Source: an uncultured Clostridia bacterium
GTDB taxonomy: Bacteria > Bacillota > Clostridia > Christensenellales > Aristaeellaceae
Length of the DNA: 64,000 nucleotides
Reading direction: 5' to 3'
Assembly: GCA_934636105.1 (NCBI GenBank)
Contig: CAKTZR010000007.1
Coordinates: forward strand, 1 to 64,000
The position numbers were made by a program, and so were the translations under genes. The notes beneath the pieces are model-generated. The model searched no databases, was not told the origin of the DNA, and worked only from the letters and a program-made list of their open reading frames with translations. The stretch's first letter is position 1, and the number at the start of each line of letters is the position of its first letter. Below are positions 39,439 to 48,318 of the stretch, piece by piece.

Positions 39439-40709
39439 TTGCTTTCTCCCCTCAATATCGTGCGCATTTCGCCGATCAGATAGAGCGAGCCTGCGCAAAC
39501 CACGTTGCCCTCCGGCCCGGCCAGGCGGCGCGCTTCCTCCAGCGCGTCCTGCACATGGGTGCGCGCATAGGCGCGAAGCCCCTGCGCTTCAAACGCTTCA
39601 GCCAGCTCGTCCGCAGGCATGGCACGCGGGATATTCGGCTGGGTGCAGACGACGCAGCGCACACGCGAAGCCAGCCGCTGACACATCTTTTCCGTCTCCT
39701 TGTCGCGCATCATCGCGCTGATGAGCACGGTGTTCTCCTTCGGCATCCACTTATCCAGATAGCCGCAGAGCGCGCGCACGCCGGGGTCGTTATGCGCGCC
39801 GTCGAGCAGCACGCGGCCGAAGTATTCCAGCCGTCCCGGCCAATGCACATCCGCCAGCCCCGCGCGAACCGCGCTTGTCGGGATTTTCATGCCCTTCTTT
39901 TTAAGCGCCAGCAGCGCGCCCAGCGCCGCGCAGGCGTTATCCGCCTGATGCCTGCCGCAGAGGGAGACGGTCAGCCCCTTGAGATGCTCGCCGCCGAAGG
40001 CCACGTCAAAGGCAATCTGCGTGCGCCGCTCCACGACGTTTTCCGCCGTCAGCTCATAGACGGGCAGCTCCTTTCCCTTGGCCGCCGCCAGCAGCACGCC
40101 GCGCGCGGCCTTCTCCTGCCTGCCCAGCACAACGGGCACGCCGGGCTTCATGATGCCCGCCTTTTCCAGCGCGATCTGCTCAAGCGTATCGCCGAGAATC
40201 TGCATATGATCCATGCCGACTTCTGTGATGACGCTGACGGCCGGGCGGATGATATTCGTCGGGTCGAGCCGCCCGCCGAGACCGACCTCGATCACCGCGA
40301 CATCAACCTTTTCCCGCGCGAAGCAGCAGAAGGCGAGCGCCGTGCCCAGCTCGAACTCGGTGACATGCACGCCCTCTTTTTCGCATTCTTCCACCGCAGG
40401 CCAGACACTTTCCACCAGCGCGGCGAGCTTATCGCCCGCGATGGGTTCGCCGTTCAGGCGGATGCGCTCGTTATAGACCTCAATATACGGCGATGTATAC
40501 AGCCCGGTTCGATATCCCGCCGCGCGGAGCACGCGCTCGATCATCGCGCAGCAGGAGCCTTTGCCGTTCGTTCCCGCGACATGTACCATGGTCAAAGCGT
40601 CCTGCGGATTGCCGAGCTTCGCCATCAGGGCGCGCATATTTTCAAGGCCGTTTTTACAGCCGGTCGGGTACACGCTGTGAATTTTTTCGATTGCTTCCTG
40701 TCCAGTCAT
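39435..40709 (-). CDS. folC: Bifunctional folylpolyglutamate/dihydrofolate synthase
   Basis: Start MTGQEAIEKIHSVYPTG follows AAGGAGG; the ten residues before it come from a repeat. The 424-aa Mur-ligase-type protein has the P-loop HVAGTNGKGSCCAMIERVL (about 43-61), EVGLGGRLDPTNII, and YTSPYIEVYNERI. It adds glutamate to folates. It heads the folC-rsmH-nim transcript. In many Clostridia folC directly follows valS; here an HxlR/flavoredoxin pair lies between them. Confidence 0.93.
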   Translation of the reverse strand: MTGQEAIEKIHSVYPTGCKNGLENMRALMAKLGNPQDALTMVHVAGTNGKGSCCAMIERVLRAAGYRTGLYTSPYIEVYNERIRLNGEPIAGDKLAALVESVWPAVEECEKEGVHVTEFELGTALAFCCFAREKVDVAVIEVGLGGRLDPTNIIRPAVSVITEVGMDHMQILGDTLEQIALEKAGIMKPGVPVVLGRQEKAARGVLLAAAKGKELPVYELTAENVVERRTQIAFDVAFGGEHLKGLTVSLCGRHQADNACAALGALLALKKKGMKIPTSAVRAGLADVHWPGRLEYFGRVLLDGAHNDPGVRALCGYLDKWMPKENTVLISAMMRDKETEKMCQRLASRVRCVVCTQPNIPRAMPADELAEAFEAQGLRAYARTHVQDALEEARRLAGPEGNVVCAGSLYLIGEMRTILRGESK

Positions 40710-40725
40710 GGGGGTGACCTCCTTG

Positions 40726-40862
40726 ACTCCTTCCGTCACGCCTACGGCGTGCCACCTCCCTCAAAGAGGGAGGCATTCATACATTCTTTCGCCGCCGTTG
40801 CTTAAAACAAGGCCATTGGCTCCCTCTTTGAGGGAGCTGTCAGCGAAGCTGACTGAAGGAGT
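40726..40862. repeat. Family A inverted pair (MITE-like) upstream of folC
   Basis: Left unit ACTCCTTCCGTCACGCC with a CTACG loop; right unit inverted with a GTCAG/CTGAC stem ending TGACTGAAGGAGT. Spacer about 40 nt. Confidence 0.88.
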
Positions 40863-40921
40863 AATTACACCTTAGTTTAACACGAAACAAAGCGATATGC
40901 GACATTTTTTTACACGGGCAG

Positions 40922-40955
40922 CAAAAAATCGCCGCCGAAGTTTCGACAGCGATTC
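40922..40955 (-). terminator. Terminator of flavoredoxin gene
   Basis: Minus strand AATCGCTGTCG / CGGCGGCGATT stem followed by TTTTTTGC. Confidence 0.8.
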
Positions 40956-40966
40956 TTGGTGATGTT

Positions 40967-41539
40967 TTACTTCTTCATCATGCCTGCGCCGGTGTGCCAC
41001 GCCTGGCCGACCTTTTCGCCGACAGCGTAATAACCGTTCTGAAACTGGTCAAATACGAACGCACCGAGCTTGTTCGGGTCAACCCTCCCCTTTTCATCGA
41101 GCACCTTTTCATCTGCCAGCACGCCGACGATTTCGCCCAGCACATGATGGCCGTAGACCTCTTCCTTATCCTCCACGACACGGCATTCCAGCGTCAGCGG
41201 GAACTCCTGCACAATCGGCGCGTTGACCTTTTCGCTCTTCACCGCCGTCAAGCCGCTGCGCTCGAACTTATCTTCCACCTTATTGCCCGACGCAATACCG
41301 AAGAAATCCGCCGCCTCGATGTGCGCGACATCTGCTACACTCAGCGTGAAAGCGTCCGTTTTCTTGATATTTTTCGAGGTTTTGTGGTCTGTATCGATAT
41401 TCAGCGAAACCATATTTTCCGCGCAGATACCGCCCCACGCCATGTTCATCACATCAATCTTGCCGTTTTCGTCATACGTCGCAATCATCAACACAGGCAT
41501 CGGGAACAAATACGGCTTCACGCCCAGCTCTTTTTTCAT
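40967..41539 (-). CDS. Flavin reductase-like/flavoredoxin protein
   Basis: The 190-aa protein (MKKELGVKPYLFPMPVLMIA) has the FMN-binding split barrel of the flavin reductase domain: MPVLMIATYDENGKIDVMNMAW, SKNIKKTDAFTLSVAD, and a C-terminal FDQFQNGYYAVGEKVGQAW. Such proteins carry electrons via FMN in anaerobes. It diverges from an HxlR regulator gene, the usual layout for redox-controlled flavoredoxins. Confidence 0.85.
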   Translation of the reverse strand: MKKELGVKPYLFPMPVLMIATYDENGKIDVMNMAWGGICAENMVSLNIDTDHKTSKNIKKTDAFTLSVADVAHIEAADFFGIASGNKVEDKFERSGLTAVKSEKVNAPIVQEFPLTLECRVVEDKEEVYGHHVLGEIVGVLADEKVLDEKGRVDPNKLGAFVFDQFQNGYYAVGEKVGQAWHTGAGMMKK

Positions 41540-41593
41540 GTTTCATTCTTCCTTTCCGGTTTTGGATTGACTTTTTTCTGTCCGACTGCTATC

Positions 41594-41621
41594 ATTATAC
41601 CCATCATACATCTAAAATCAA
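41594..41621 (-). promoter_or_regulatory. Promoter of flavoredoxin gene
   Basis: Minus strand TTGATT (41616-41621), 16-nt spacer, TATAAT (41594-41599). Just beside it the plus strand carries AGTAC...GTACT (about 41621-41644), a dyad that may bind the divergent HxlR regulator. Confidence 0.65.
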
Positions 41622-41666
41622 GTACTGTTCTTTTTGAAATGTACTATCTTAAAAGGAAGTGTAACT

Positions 41667-42005
41667 ATGGGATGCATGGAGCGCTATATCAAAGAGGCCA
41701 ATTTTGAGGACACGGGATTCAGCTACACCATGTCACTCATCAGCGGCAAACACAAAATGGTCATTCTGTATTGCCTGATGGAATACGAACCCGTTCGTTT
41801 TAACGAGATGAAGCGCTATCTGGGGCGCATCACGGATAAAACGCTCAGCAGCAATCTCAAAGAGCTTGAAAACGATCGGTTGATTTTTCGCAAGGAATAC
41901 CCGCAGATTCCGCCTAAAGTGGAATACAGTTTGACCGAGCGTGGCCGCTCGCTGATGCACGTTTTGGATCAGCTCTGCTTCTGGGGCGAGGAAAACCGGA
42001 TTTAA
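41667..42005 (+). CDS. HxlR-family transcriptional regulator
   Basis: Start MGCMERYIKEANFEDTGFSY is preceded by AAAAGGAAG. The 112-aa protein has the HxlR winged helix (SGKHKMVILYCLMEYEPVRF, ITDKTLSSNLKELENDRLIF, VEYSLTERGRSLMHVL). HxlR-type proteins often respond to aldehydes, electrophiles or thiol stress through a cysteine; here Cys3 and Cys near residue 103 are candidates. It diverges from the flavoredoxin gene, which is its likely target. Confidence 0.88.
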   Translation: MGCMERYIKEANFEDTGFSYTMSLISGKHKMVILYCLMEYEPVRFNEMKRYLGRITDKTLSSNLKELENDRLIFRKEYPQIPPKVEYSLTERGRSLMHVLDQLCFWGEENRI

Positions 42006-42010
42006 GCCAA

Positions 42011-42051
42011 AACGGGCATTCGCTTTTTTTGCGAATGCCCGCTCTCTTTTT
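42011..42051. terminator. Bidirectional terminator between hxlR and valS
   Basis: CGGGCATTCGC-TTTTTTT-GCGAATGCCCG with CTCTCTTTTT after it on the plus strand. Confidence 0.85.
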
Positions 42052-42058
42052 AAATGGC

Positions 42059-44770
42059 TTACATATTCTTCAAATCTTCGATTCTCGCGTTCAGCTTTTC
42101 AAGCTTATCGCGGGAGACGGCCAGCTTTTCGCGCTCCTGCTCGACGAGCTGAGCCGGGGCTTTGCTCATGAAGCCGGGGTTATTGAGCTTGGCTTCGCCG
42201 CGCTCGATATCGCGCTGCACGCTGTCGCGCTCCTTGGTCAGGCGCGCGGTCTCCTTCGCCACATCGACGAGGTCGCCCAGCGGGATGAACAGCTCGGCCG
42301 CCTCGCTGACGGCGGAAACCGTCTTGGCCGGGGCTTCCTCATCCTGTCCGAGAAGCTGCATGCCGCTGGCCCAGGCCAGGCGTCCGAAATACTCGCCCGC
42401 GCCCTCCATGGCGTGCTCCCAGCCCGCCTTCGGGCGGACGATCAGGTGCGCGCGGCGGCCGACGGAGACGTTCATCTCGGCGCGGAGGTTGCGGACGGCG
42501 CGGATCACATCCATCACGCCCTCCATCTCGCGCGCTTCCTGCGGGAAGTCCATCGCGTCATCGACCTTCGGCCAGTCGGAAAGCATGATCGTGCCCTCCG
42601 TGCCGGGGATGTAGCGATACACCTCGTCGGTGATGAACGGCATGAACGGATGGAGCATCTTAAGCAGGCAGATCAGCACGTGGCGCAGCACGGCCAGCGT
42701 CGCCGCGCGGCCCTCGCCGTTCAGGCTGACCTTCGCCAACTCGATGTACCAGTCGCAGAACTCGCTCCACGCGAAATCATAAATCTTCTGCGCGGCCAGA
42801 CCGAGGTCATAATCCTCAAAATGCGCGCTGACCTCGCGGATGGTGTCGTTCAGGCGGGTGAGAATCCACTTGTCGGCGGCGGAAAGCGTCTTGCCCTCCA
42901 GCGTCTCGGCCTCGTCGCCCATGTTCATGAGCACGAAGCGGCTCGCATTCCAAATCTTGTTGGCGAAGTTGCGGGCGGATTCCACCTTGTCGCTGGAGAA
43001 GCGCATGTCGTTTCCGGGGCTGACGCCCATGACCAGCGAGAAGCGCAGCGCGTCCGCGCCGTACTGATCGATCACTTCCAGCGGATCGACGCCGTTGCCC
43101 AGCGACTTGCTCATCTTGCGTCCCTGCGCGTCGCGCACAAGGCCGTGGATCAGCACGGTGTGGAACGGCGGCTTGCCCATCTGCTCGATGCCGGAGAAGA
43201 TCATGCGGGCGACCCAGAAGAAGATGATATCATAGCCCGTCACCAGCACGCTGGTCGGGTAGAAATAGGCCAAATCCTCGGTCTTGTCCGGCCAACCGAG
43301 CGTGGAGAACGGCCACAACGCGGAGGAGAACCACGTATCCAGCACGTCCTCGTCCTGCGTCAGGTGCGTGCAGCCGCACTTCGGGCAGACGGTCGGCGTT
43401 TCGCGGGCGACGATGACCTCGCCGCAGTCGTCGCAGTACCACGCCGGGATGCGGTGGCCCCACCAGAGCTGGCGGGAGATGCACCAGTCGCGGATGTTCT
43501 CCATCCACGTCATGTAGTTCTTCGCGAAGCGCTCCGGCACGAAGCGGACTTCGCCGTTTTTGACGCACTCGATGGCCGGCTTGGCCAGCGGCTCCATCTT
43601 CACAAACCACTGCTTGGAAACCATCGGCTCGATGGTCGTGTGGCAGCGGTAGCAGGTGCCGACCTCGTGCTTGAGCGGCTCGACGCTCTTGAGGTAGCCG
43701 CCCGCCTCCAAATCCTTGACGATGGCCTTGCGGGCTTCCATCGTCGTCATGCCCGCGTACTTGCCGCAGTCGATGACGCGCGGCTCGCCGACGGTCGCCT
43801 TGCCGCTGGCAAAGAGCGCGTCGTTCTCCGCCTTCTCCTTCGCGCCGGTCATGTGGCCGTCGTAGGTGAACACGCGGACGATGGGCAGGTTGTGACGCTG
43901 GCCGACCTCGAAGTCGTTCGGGTCGTGCGCCGGGGTGATCTTCACCACGCCCGTGCCCTTTTCCATATCGGCATGTTCGTCGCAGACGATCGGGATTTCG
44001 ATGTTCATCAGCGGCAGGATGACGTGGCAGCCGTGCAGATGCGCATAGCGCGGGTCATTCTCGTTGATGGCGACGGCAGTATCGCCCAGCATCGTCTCCG
44101 GGCGGGTGGTCGCCAGCTCAAGCTGTTCGCCCGTCTCCTTGACGGTGTAGAGCAGGTGCCAGAAGTGGCCGTCCTGCTCCTGATACTCCACCTCCGCGTC
44201 GGAAATGGAGGTGTTGCAGCACGGGCACCAGTTGACCATGCGGTTGCCGCGGTAGATCAGGCCCTTTTCATAGAGATTGTTGAAGACCTCGGTGACGGCC
44301 TTGCTGCATCCCTCGTCCATGGTGAAACGCTCGCGGCTCCAGTCGCAGCTGTTGCCCATGCGGCGGGTCTGGCGGACGATGCGTCCGCCGTACTCGTTCT
44401 TCCAGGCCCACGCGCGGCGCAGGAACTCCTCGCGGCCCACGTCGTGTTTGTCAAGGCCTTCCTTGCGCATGGCCTCGACGATCTTCACTTCCGTGGCGAT
44501 GGACGCGTGATCCGTGCCCGGCAGCCAGAGCGTCGGGTCGCCCTTCATGCGGTGATAGCGCGTCAGGCTGTCCTGAAGCACGCCGTCCATCGCATGACCC
44601 ATGTGCAGCTGACCGGTGATGTTCGGCGGCGGCATCACGATGGTGAAGGGCTTTTTGCCCTCCTCGCGGTGCGCGACAAACGCGCCGGTCTCCTCCCACT
44701 CCTTGTAGAGCTCTCCTTCGATGGCCTGCGGGTTATACACCTTGTCCATCTGAGCGGCTTTGTTTTCCAT
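42059..44770 (-). CDS. valS: Valine--tRNA ligase
   Basis: The 903-aa class I synthetase has HIGH as HMGH (in PPPNITGQLHMGHAMDG, about residues 48-64), KMSKS in GRKMSKSLGNGVDP, an editing domain, zinc-binding Cys pairs (CDDCGEVI and CPKCGC), and a C-terminal coiled coil (ARLTKERDSVQRDIERGEAK). It charges tRNA-Val. The transcript comes from a consensus promoter at 45397-45425 through a T-box leader, then a 55-aa membrane protein gene. In-frame start is preceded by GAAAGGAAA. Confidence 0.97.
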   Translation of the reverse strand: MENKAAQMDKVYNPQAIEGELYKEWEETGAFVAHREEGKKPFTIVMPPPNITGQLHMGHAMDGVLQDSLTRYHRMKGDPTLWLPGTDHASIATEVKIVEAMRKEGLDKHDVGREEFLRRAWAWKNEYGGRIVRQTRRMGNSCDWSRERFTMDEGCSKAVTEVFNNLYEKGLIYRGNRMVNWCPCCNTSISDAEVEYQEQDGHFWHLLYTVKETGEQLELATTRPETMLGDTAVAINENDPRYAHLHGCHVILPLMNIEIPIVCDEHADMEKGTGVVKITPAHDPNDFEVGQRHNLPIVRVFTYDGHMTGAKEKAENDALFASGKATVGEPRVIDCGKYAGMTTMEARKAIVKDLEAGGYLKSVEPLKHEVGTCYRCHTTIEPMVSKQWFVKMEPLAKPAIECVKNGEVRFVPERFAKNYMTWMENIRDWCISRQLWWGHRIPAWYCDDCGEVIVARETPTVCPKCGCTHLTQDEDVLDTWFSSALWPFSTLGWPDKTEDLAYFYPTSVLVTGYDIIFFWVARMIFSGIEQMGKPPFHTVLIHGLVRDAQGRKMSKSLGNGVDPLEVIDQYGADALRFSLVMGVSPGNDMRFSSDKVESARNFANKIWNASRFVLMNMGDEAETLEGKTLSAADKWILTRLNDTIREVSAHFEDYDLGLAAQKIYDFAWSEFCDWYIELAKVSLNGEGRAATLAVLRHVLICLLKMLHPFMPFITDEVYRYIPGTEGTIMLSDWPKVDDAMDFPQEAREMEGVMDVIRAVRNLRAEMNVSVGRRAHLIVRPKAGWEHAMEGAGEYFGRLAWASGMQLLGQDEEAPAKTVSAVSEAAELFIPLGDLVDVAKETARLTKERDSVQRDIERGEAKLNNPGFMSKAPAQLVEQEREKLAVSRDKLEKLNARIEDLKNM

Positions 44771-44795
44771 AAGTCGTTTCCTTTCTATTGATAAA

Positions 44796-44963
44796 TTACA
44801 CCGTAAACACCATAATTGCGCCGACGACGGCCAGCGCCACGCCCAGCAGCTTCACCTGCCGCACGTCCTTTTCCTTGTGGCAGAGCTTACCGCCGAAGAA
44901 CGTCAGCAGCGCGCCGACCGCCAGGGCGCAAAGGCCCGGAACCATATTCGCCTGAAAATTCAT
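44796..44963 (-). CDS. Small two-helix membrane protein between T-box and valS
   Basis: Start MNFQANMVPGLCALAVGALL follows GGGGGAAAG. The 55-aa protein has two hydrophobic helices (VPGLCALAVGALLTFFGGKL and LLGVALAVVGAIMVFTV) linked by a charged loop (CHKEKDVRQVK). It ends 25 nt before valS. No family is recognised. It lies in the T-box-controlled transcript, so it would be expressed with valS. Confidence 0.65.
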   Translation of the reverse strand: MNFQANMVPGLCALAVGALLTFFGGKLCHKEKDVRQVKLLGVALAVVGAIMVFTV

Positions 44964-44981
44964 GTATCTTTCCCCCTGGAT

Positions 44982-45162
44982 AACTCCTTCCGTCTGCCTT
45001 CGGCAGCCAACCTTCGGCATCTTCTCTGCCTGTTTCCGCCACAGGCGGCGGCAGATTCGATGTCCCTCTAAGAGGGAGGCTTTATTCTCACGCTTATGTA
45101 GCGTATACCCAAAGGCTCCCTCCTTGAGGGAGCTGGCACGCCGAAGGCGTGACTGAAGGAGT
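44982..45162. repeat. Family A inverted pair, extended form, inside the valS transcript
   Basis: Left unit AACTCCTTCCGTCTGCC (stem CTGC/GCAG) carries the extra hairpin (arms GGCATCTTCTCTGCC / GGCAGATTCGATGTC around CCGCC-ACA-GGCGG). The right unit is inverted, ending GTGACTGAAGGAGTAAA. It lies between the T-box terminator and the small membrane protein gene. Confidence 0.85.
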
Positions 45163-45164
45163 AA

Positions 45165-45390
45165 AAAAACGCAGGCCGCCTCGCCCCAAAGGACGCAGCA
45201 GCCTGCGTGGTACCACCTTATTTCGCATCTCCCTGCGGAGACGCCTCTCTGCGCTGTATCGGGCGCGCCCTGTTCCCTCCAAAGCGACCTTCGGCACGCG
45301 CTCTCTCCAAATCGCCTTGCAGCCTGTGGGCGACTTTCTCTGACGGCGGCGCGCGCTTACTCCTCTTTTTCAACGGGAAACACTTATACA
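45165..45390 (-). promoter_or_regulatory. T-box riboswitch leader for valS
   Basis: Minus strand holds the T-box antiterminator core AGGTGGTACCACGC (45205-45218) followed by a GC-rich terminator (GCAGGC...GCCTGCGTTTTTTT, 45168-45207). Upstream is a long Stem I region with AAGAGGAGTAAGC and AGAGAAAGTCGCC. A GTC (Val) triplet at 45286-45288 in the 3' side of Stem I is a possible specifier. Uncharged tRNA-Val would stabilise antitermination. Stem I was not fully folded by hand. Confidence 0.88.
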
Positions 45391-45396
45391 ATAGAT

Positions 45397-45425
45397 ATTA
45401 TAGGCGGTTTTTGCCGGATTGTCAA
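45397..45425 (-). promoter_or_regulatory. Promoter of T-box-valS transcript
   Basis: Minus strand TTGACA (45420-45425), 17-nt spacer, TATAAT (45397-45402), full consensus. The TGA stop codon of the upstream glycosyltransferase lies within TTGACA. Confidence 0.92.
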
Positions 45426-46324
45426 CCTTCAATCTGCCGATAAAGCGCGTCAATCACATCCGCATCGACCGCGGGATCAAATTTTCGGGCAAAGAGCTTG
45501 TCGCTCGCCTCAAGCATCGCCCAATCCGCCATCGTGAAGGTATGCGGCGAACAGCCGTCGTGCTCGGTGCGCTGCCAATCGATCAGCCGCAGGCAGTCGT
45601 TGACCACCGGATACGGCGAAGCAGCCGCCAGACACTGAACGAACATCTCGTCCGCGTTCAGGCTGTGATAGAAATACCGCGCAATTTCCTTTCGCCTGCC
45701 GACCACATACGCGGCCAGCTCGTGCGTGATGGAAAACCAGTTCGCGCCGCGCACATAGGCAAAGGGCGCGTTTTTCGTTCGATCAACGCCCAGCGCGCGC
45801 TGGAGCTTGATGCACTCGTAGGAAAGCTGCTGCAAAGCGCCGTAGACCAAGCCGCCGTCCGCCCGCGGCCTGCCGATTTTCCCTTGCAGGGGATAATAAT
45901 ACTGCACGCGCTCCATCGTTTCCGGGGCGTTTTCGCCGGGGCGGATCTGCAAAAAGCTCTCGCTCCGGTTTTCGAAAAACGCTTCGATCTGCGCCCGCGG
46001 CTTGAGCGGAATATCCACGCCGGAAAGCAGATGATACCAGTCATAGCCATCCTTCACGGCGTTTTCCAGCAGAAGCTGCTCGGCGCGAATCTGCGAATCC
46101 GCGCCCCACGTGACGGCATATCGGCGATAGACATGAATCTGCCCGCGCACGCCCTGCCGCAGGCGCTGCTCGTCAAGCCCGGCGGCGCGGCGGTCGATAT
46201 GGATATAAAATCCGGCGGAAGCGCTGTCCAGCGCGCGGACGAGCCGCCCCAGCAGATCAAAATGCTGATGGGCCATAATCAGATAGGCATGCGTTTTCAC
46301 CGTCATCCCCCGTTTCTTTCGCAT
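45422..46324 (-). CDS. Core-2/I-branching-type beta-1,6-N-acetylglucosaminyltransferase (GT14)
   Basis: The 300-aa protein shows the GT14 pattern. HAYLIMAHQHFDLLGRLVRA opens it, then FYIHIDRRA and WYHLLSGVDIPLKPRAQIEA (the region holding the acidic loop). SESFLQIRPGE and YVRGANWFSITHELAAYV follow, and NADEMFVQCLA near the end. Bacterial members use UDP sugars to decorate polysaccharides. Start could be ATG at 46324 or MTVKTHAYL at 46306; neither has a strong ribosome binding site. It follows hslU by 18 nt. The acceptor is unknown. Confidence 0.85.
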   Translation of the reverse strand: MRKKRGMTVKTHAYLIMAHQHFDLLGRLVRALDSASAGFYIHIDRRAAGLDEQRLRQGVRGQIHVYRRYAVTWGADSQIRAEQLLLENAVKDGYDWYHLLSGVDIPLKPRAQIEAFFENRSESFLQIRPGENAPETMERVQYYYPLQGKIGRPRADGGLVYGALQQLSYECIKLQRALGVDRTKNAPFAYVRGANWFSITHELAAYVVGRRKEIARYFYHSLNADEMFVQCLAAASPYPVVNDCLRLIDWQRTEHDGCSPHTFTMADWAMLEASDKLFARKFDPAVDADVIDALYRQIEG

Positions 46325-46341
46325 CGCGCAGACAGGCTTTT

Positions 46342-47697
46342 TTACAGAATATACTGCCGCATATCCAGCTTTTTCGCGTCCGTGCCGAGGTGTTCGGCCA
46401 CGTAGTCGCCGTTGATGGTCACATCCACATCCGGCATATCGCCGCCCGCGTTGAAGGAGATATCCTCCAGCATCTTTTCAAACAGCGTGTGCAGGCGGCG
46501 CGCGCCGATATCCTCTTTCGTCTCGTTTTCCAGCTGCGCGGCCTGCGCCAGCGCATCCAGCGCGGATTCCTCAAAGTGCAGATGCACATGATCGACGGCC
46601 AGCAGCGCCTCGTATTGGCGGGTCAGCGCATTATCCGTCTGGCTCAAGATGGCCTTGAAATCCTCGCGGGTCAGCGGCTTCAGATTCACGCGCACCGGGA
46701 AGCGGCCCTGCAATTCGGGAATCAAATCCGTCACCTTGGCAACGTGGAACGCACCCGCCGCGATAAAGAGCATGTAATCCGTCTTCACCACGCCGTATTT
46801 CGTGTTCACCGTGCTGCCCTCGACGATCGGCAGAATGTCGCGCTGCACGCCCTCGCGGCTCACATCCGGGCCGTTGGTAGAGCGCCCGGCCACCTTGTCG
46901 ATTTCGTCGATGAAGATGATGCCGTCCTGCTCGGCGCGGCGCAGGGCTTCCTCCGTCACCGCGTCCATATCGATGAGCTTGTCCTCCTCCTCGGCGACAA
47001 GCAGGCGGCGCGCGTCGGCAACCTTCATGCGGCGCATCTTGGTCTTTTTGGGCATCATGTCGCCCATCACAGAGCCGATGTTCACGCTCGCGCCGTTAAT
47101 CTCCACATCCTTGGGCGCATCCTCAACCTCGACCTCGATCTCCACGTCTTCCAGCTCGCCGCGCATGAGCTGGGCGCGCAGTTCGTCGGCCTTCTGCGCG
47201 ATACGCTGTTTCTCCTCGGCGGGCAGGTCGGGCTGCTTGGGCTTGTTGCCCAAAAGCACGTCAATCGGGTTCACCGGCTTGCGGTTCGGGTGCAGAATCA
47301 GGTCGATGATACGATCCTCGGCAAGCACGGTCGCGCGCGCTTTGACCTTCTGGCTGGCCTTTTCCTTGCAGATGCGCACGCTGGCCTCGACCAGATCGCG
47401 GATGATGCTCTCCACGTCGCGGCCGACATAGCCGACCTCGGTGAATTTCGTCGCTTCGACCTTGACGAACGGCGCGTCCACCAGCTTGGCCAGACGGCGT
47501 GCGATCTCGGTCTTACCCACGCCCGTCGGGCCGACCATCAAAATGTTTTTGGGCACGATTTCATCCCGGATTTCCTCCGGCAGCTGCGCGCGGCGGTAAC
47601 GGTTGCGCAGGGCGACGGCGACGGCGCGCTTGGCCTCGTCCTGACCGATGATATAGCGATCCAGCTCGCGAACGACTTGTTTCGGCGTCAGTTCCAT
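46342..47697 (-). CDS. hslU: HslU, ATPase subunit of the HslUV protease
   Basis: Start MELTPKQVVRELDRYIIGQD is 9 nt after GGAGG at the end of hslV. The 451-aa AAA+ protein has Walker A GPTGVGKTE (about 56-64), Walker B IIFIDEIDKV, an intermediate I-domain (about 110-240, acidic and Lys-rich) and the C-terminal MRQYIL tail that docks into HslV. It unfolds substrates for the HslV peptidase. Gene order hslV-hslU after trmFO matches other Firmicutes. Confidence 0.96.
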   Translation of the reverse strand: MELTPKQVVRELDRYIIGQDEAKRAVAVALRNRYRRAQLPEEIRDEIVPKNILMVGPTGVGKTEIARRLAKLVDAPFVKVEATKFTEVGYVGRDVESIIRDLVEASVRICKEKASQKVKARATVLAEDRIIDLILHPNRKPVNPIDVLLGNKPKQPDLPAEEKQRIAQKADELRAQLMRGELEDVEIEVEVEDAPKDVEINGASVNIGSVMGDMMPKKTKMRRMKVADARRLLVAEEEDKLIDMDAVTEEALRRAEQDGIIFIDEIDKVAGRSTNGPDVSREGVQRDILPIVEGSTVNTKYGVVKTDYMLFIAAGAFHVAKVTDLIPELQGRFPVRVNLKPLTREDFKAILSQTDNALTRQYEALLAVDHVHLHFEESALDALAQAAQLENETKEDIGARRLHTLFEKMLEDISFNAGGDMPDVDVTINGDYVAEHLGTDAKKLDMRQYIL

Positions 47698-47698
47698 A

Positions 47699-48232
47699 TC
47701 AAGCATCCTCCACAATCACGTTATGGTTGGTGAACACGCAGATATCCGCGGCGATATGCAGCGCCTTTTCGGCGATTTCGTGCGCGGAAAGGTCGGTGTT
47801 CTCCTTGAGGGCGCGCGCGGCGGCCATCGCGTAGTTGCCGCCCGAACCGACGGCCGCAATGCCGTCGTCCGGCTCGATGACCTCGCCCGTGCCGGAAACG
47901 ATCATCAGCGTTTCGCCGCTGGCGACGATCAGCATCGCTTCCAGCTTGCGCATGGCCTTGTCGCTGCGCCATTCCTGCGCCAGCTCGACGGCGGCGCGCT
48001 CCAGATTGCCGGAGAACTGCTCCAGCTTCGCTTCAAAACGGTCGCAGAGCGCGAACGCATCCGAAACCGTGCCCGCAAAGCCCGTGACGACCTTGCCGCC
48101 GAAGATGCGGCGCACTTTATGCGCCGTCGCCTTGAAGATGGTGCTTTCGCCCATCGTCACCTGACCGTCGCCCGCAACGGCGATTTTGCCGTCCTTTTTG
48201 ACGGCGCAGATGGTTGTGCCCTTGAGTGTCAT
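47699..48232 (-). CDS. hslV: HslV, peptidase subunit of the HslUV protease
   Basis: The 177-aa protein starts [19 protein letters not shown]. The mature catalytic threonine is the first Thr of GTTI after removal of a short propeptide. GDGQVTMG and [16 protein letters not shown] are family signatures and [14 protein letters not shown] carries the cation-binding region. It forms a dodecameric proteasome-like chamber with HslU. Leader carries GGAGG. An overlapping hairpin/promoter region separates it from trmFO. Confidence 0.96.
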   Translation of the reverse strand: MTLKGTTICAVKKDGKIAVAGDGQVTMGESTIFKATAHKVRRIFGGKVVTGFAGTVSDAFALCDRFEAKLEQFSGNLERAAVELAQEWRSDKAMRKLEAMLIVASGETLMIVSGTGEVIEPDDGIAAVGSGGNYAMAAARALKENTDLSAHEIAEKALHIAADICVFTNHNVIVEDA

Positions 48233-48279
48233 CTATGTTTACCTCCGATAAGCTGCGTTTTTTACGTCTTTTATTATAA

Positions 48280-48311
48280 CACGCCGCCCGGTGTTTGAAC
48301 AGGGCGGCGTG
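48280..48311 (-). terminator. Hairpin between trmFO and hslV
   Basis: Minus strand CACGCCGCCC / GGGCGGCGTG stem followed by TTATAATAAAAG. The tail also contains a TATAAT that may be the hslV -10, so the element may both end one transcript and start another. Confidence 0.55.
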
Positions 48312-48318
48312 CAGGCAG

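Noticed and set aside
42029..44791. 920-codon open frame antisense to valS
   Set aside because: Mirror of valS codons with no recognisable motif.
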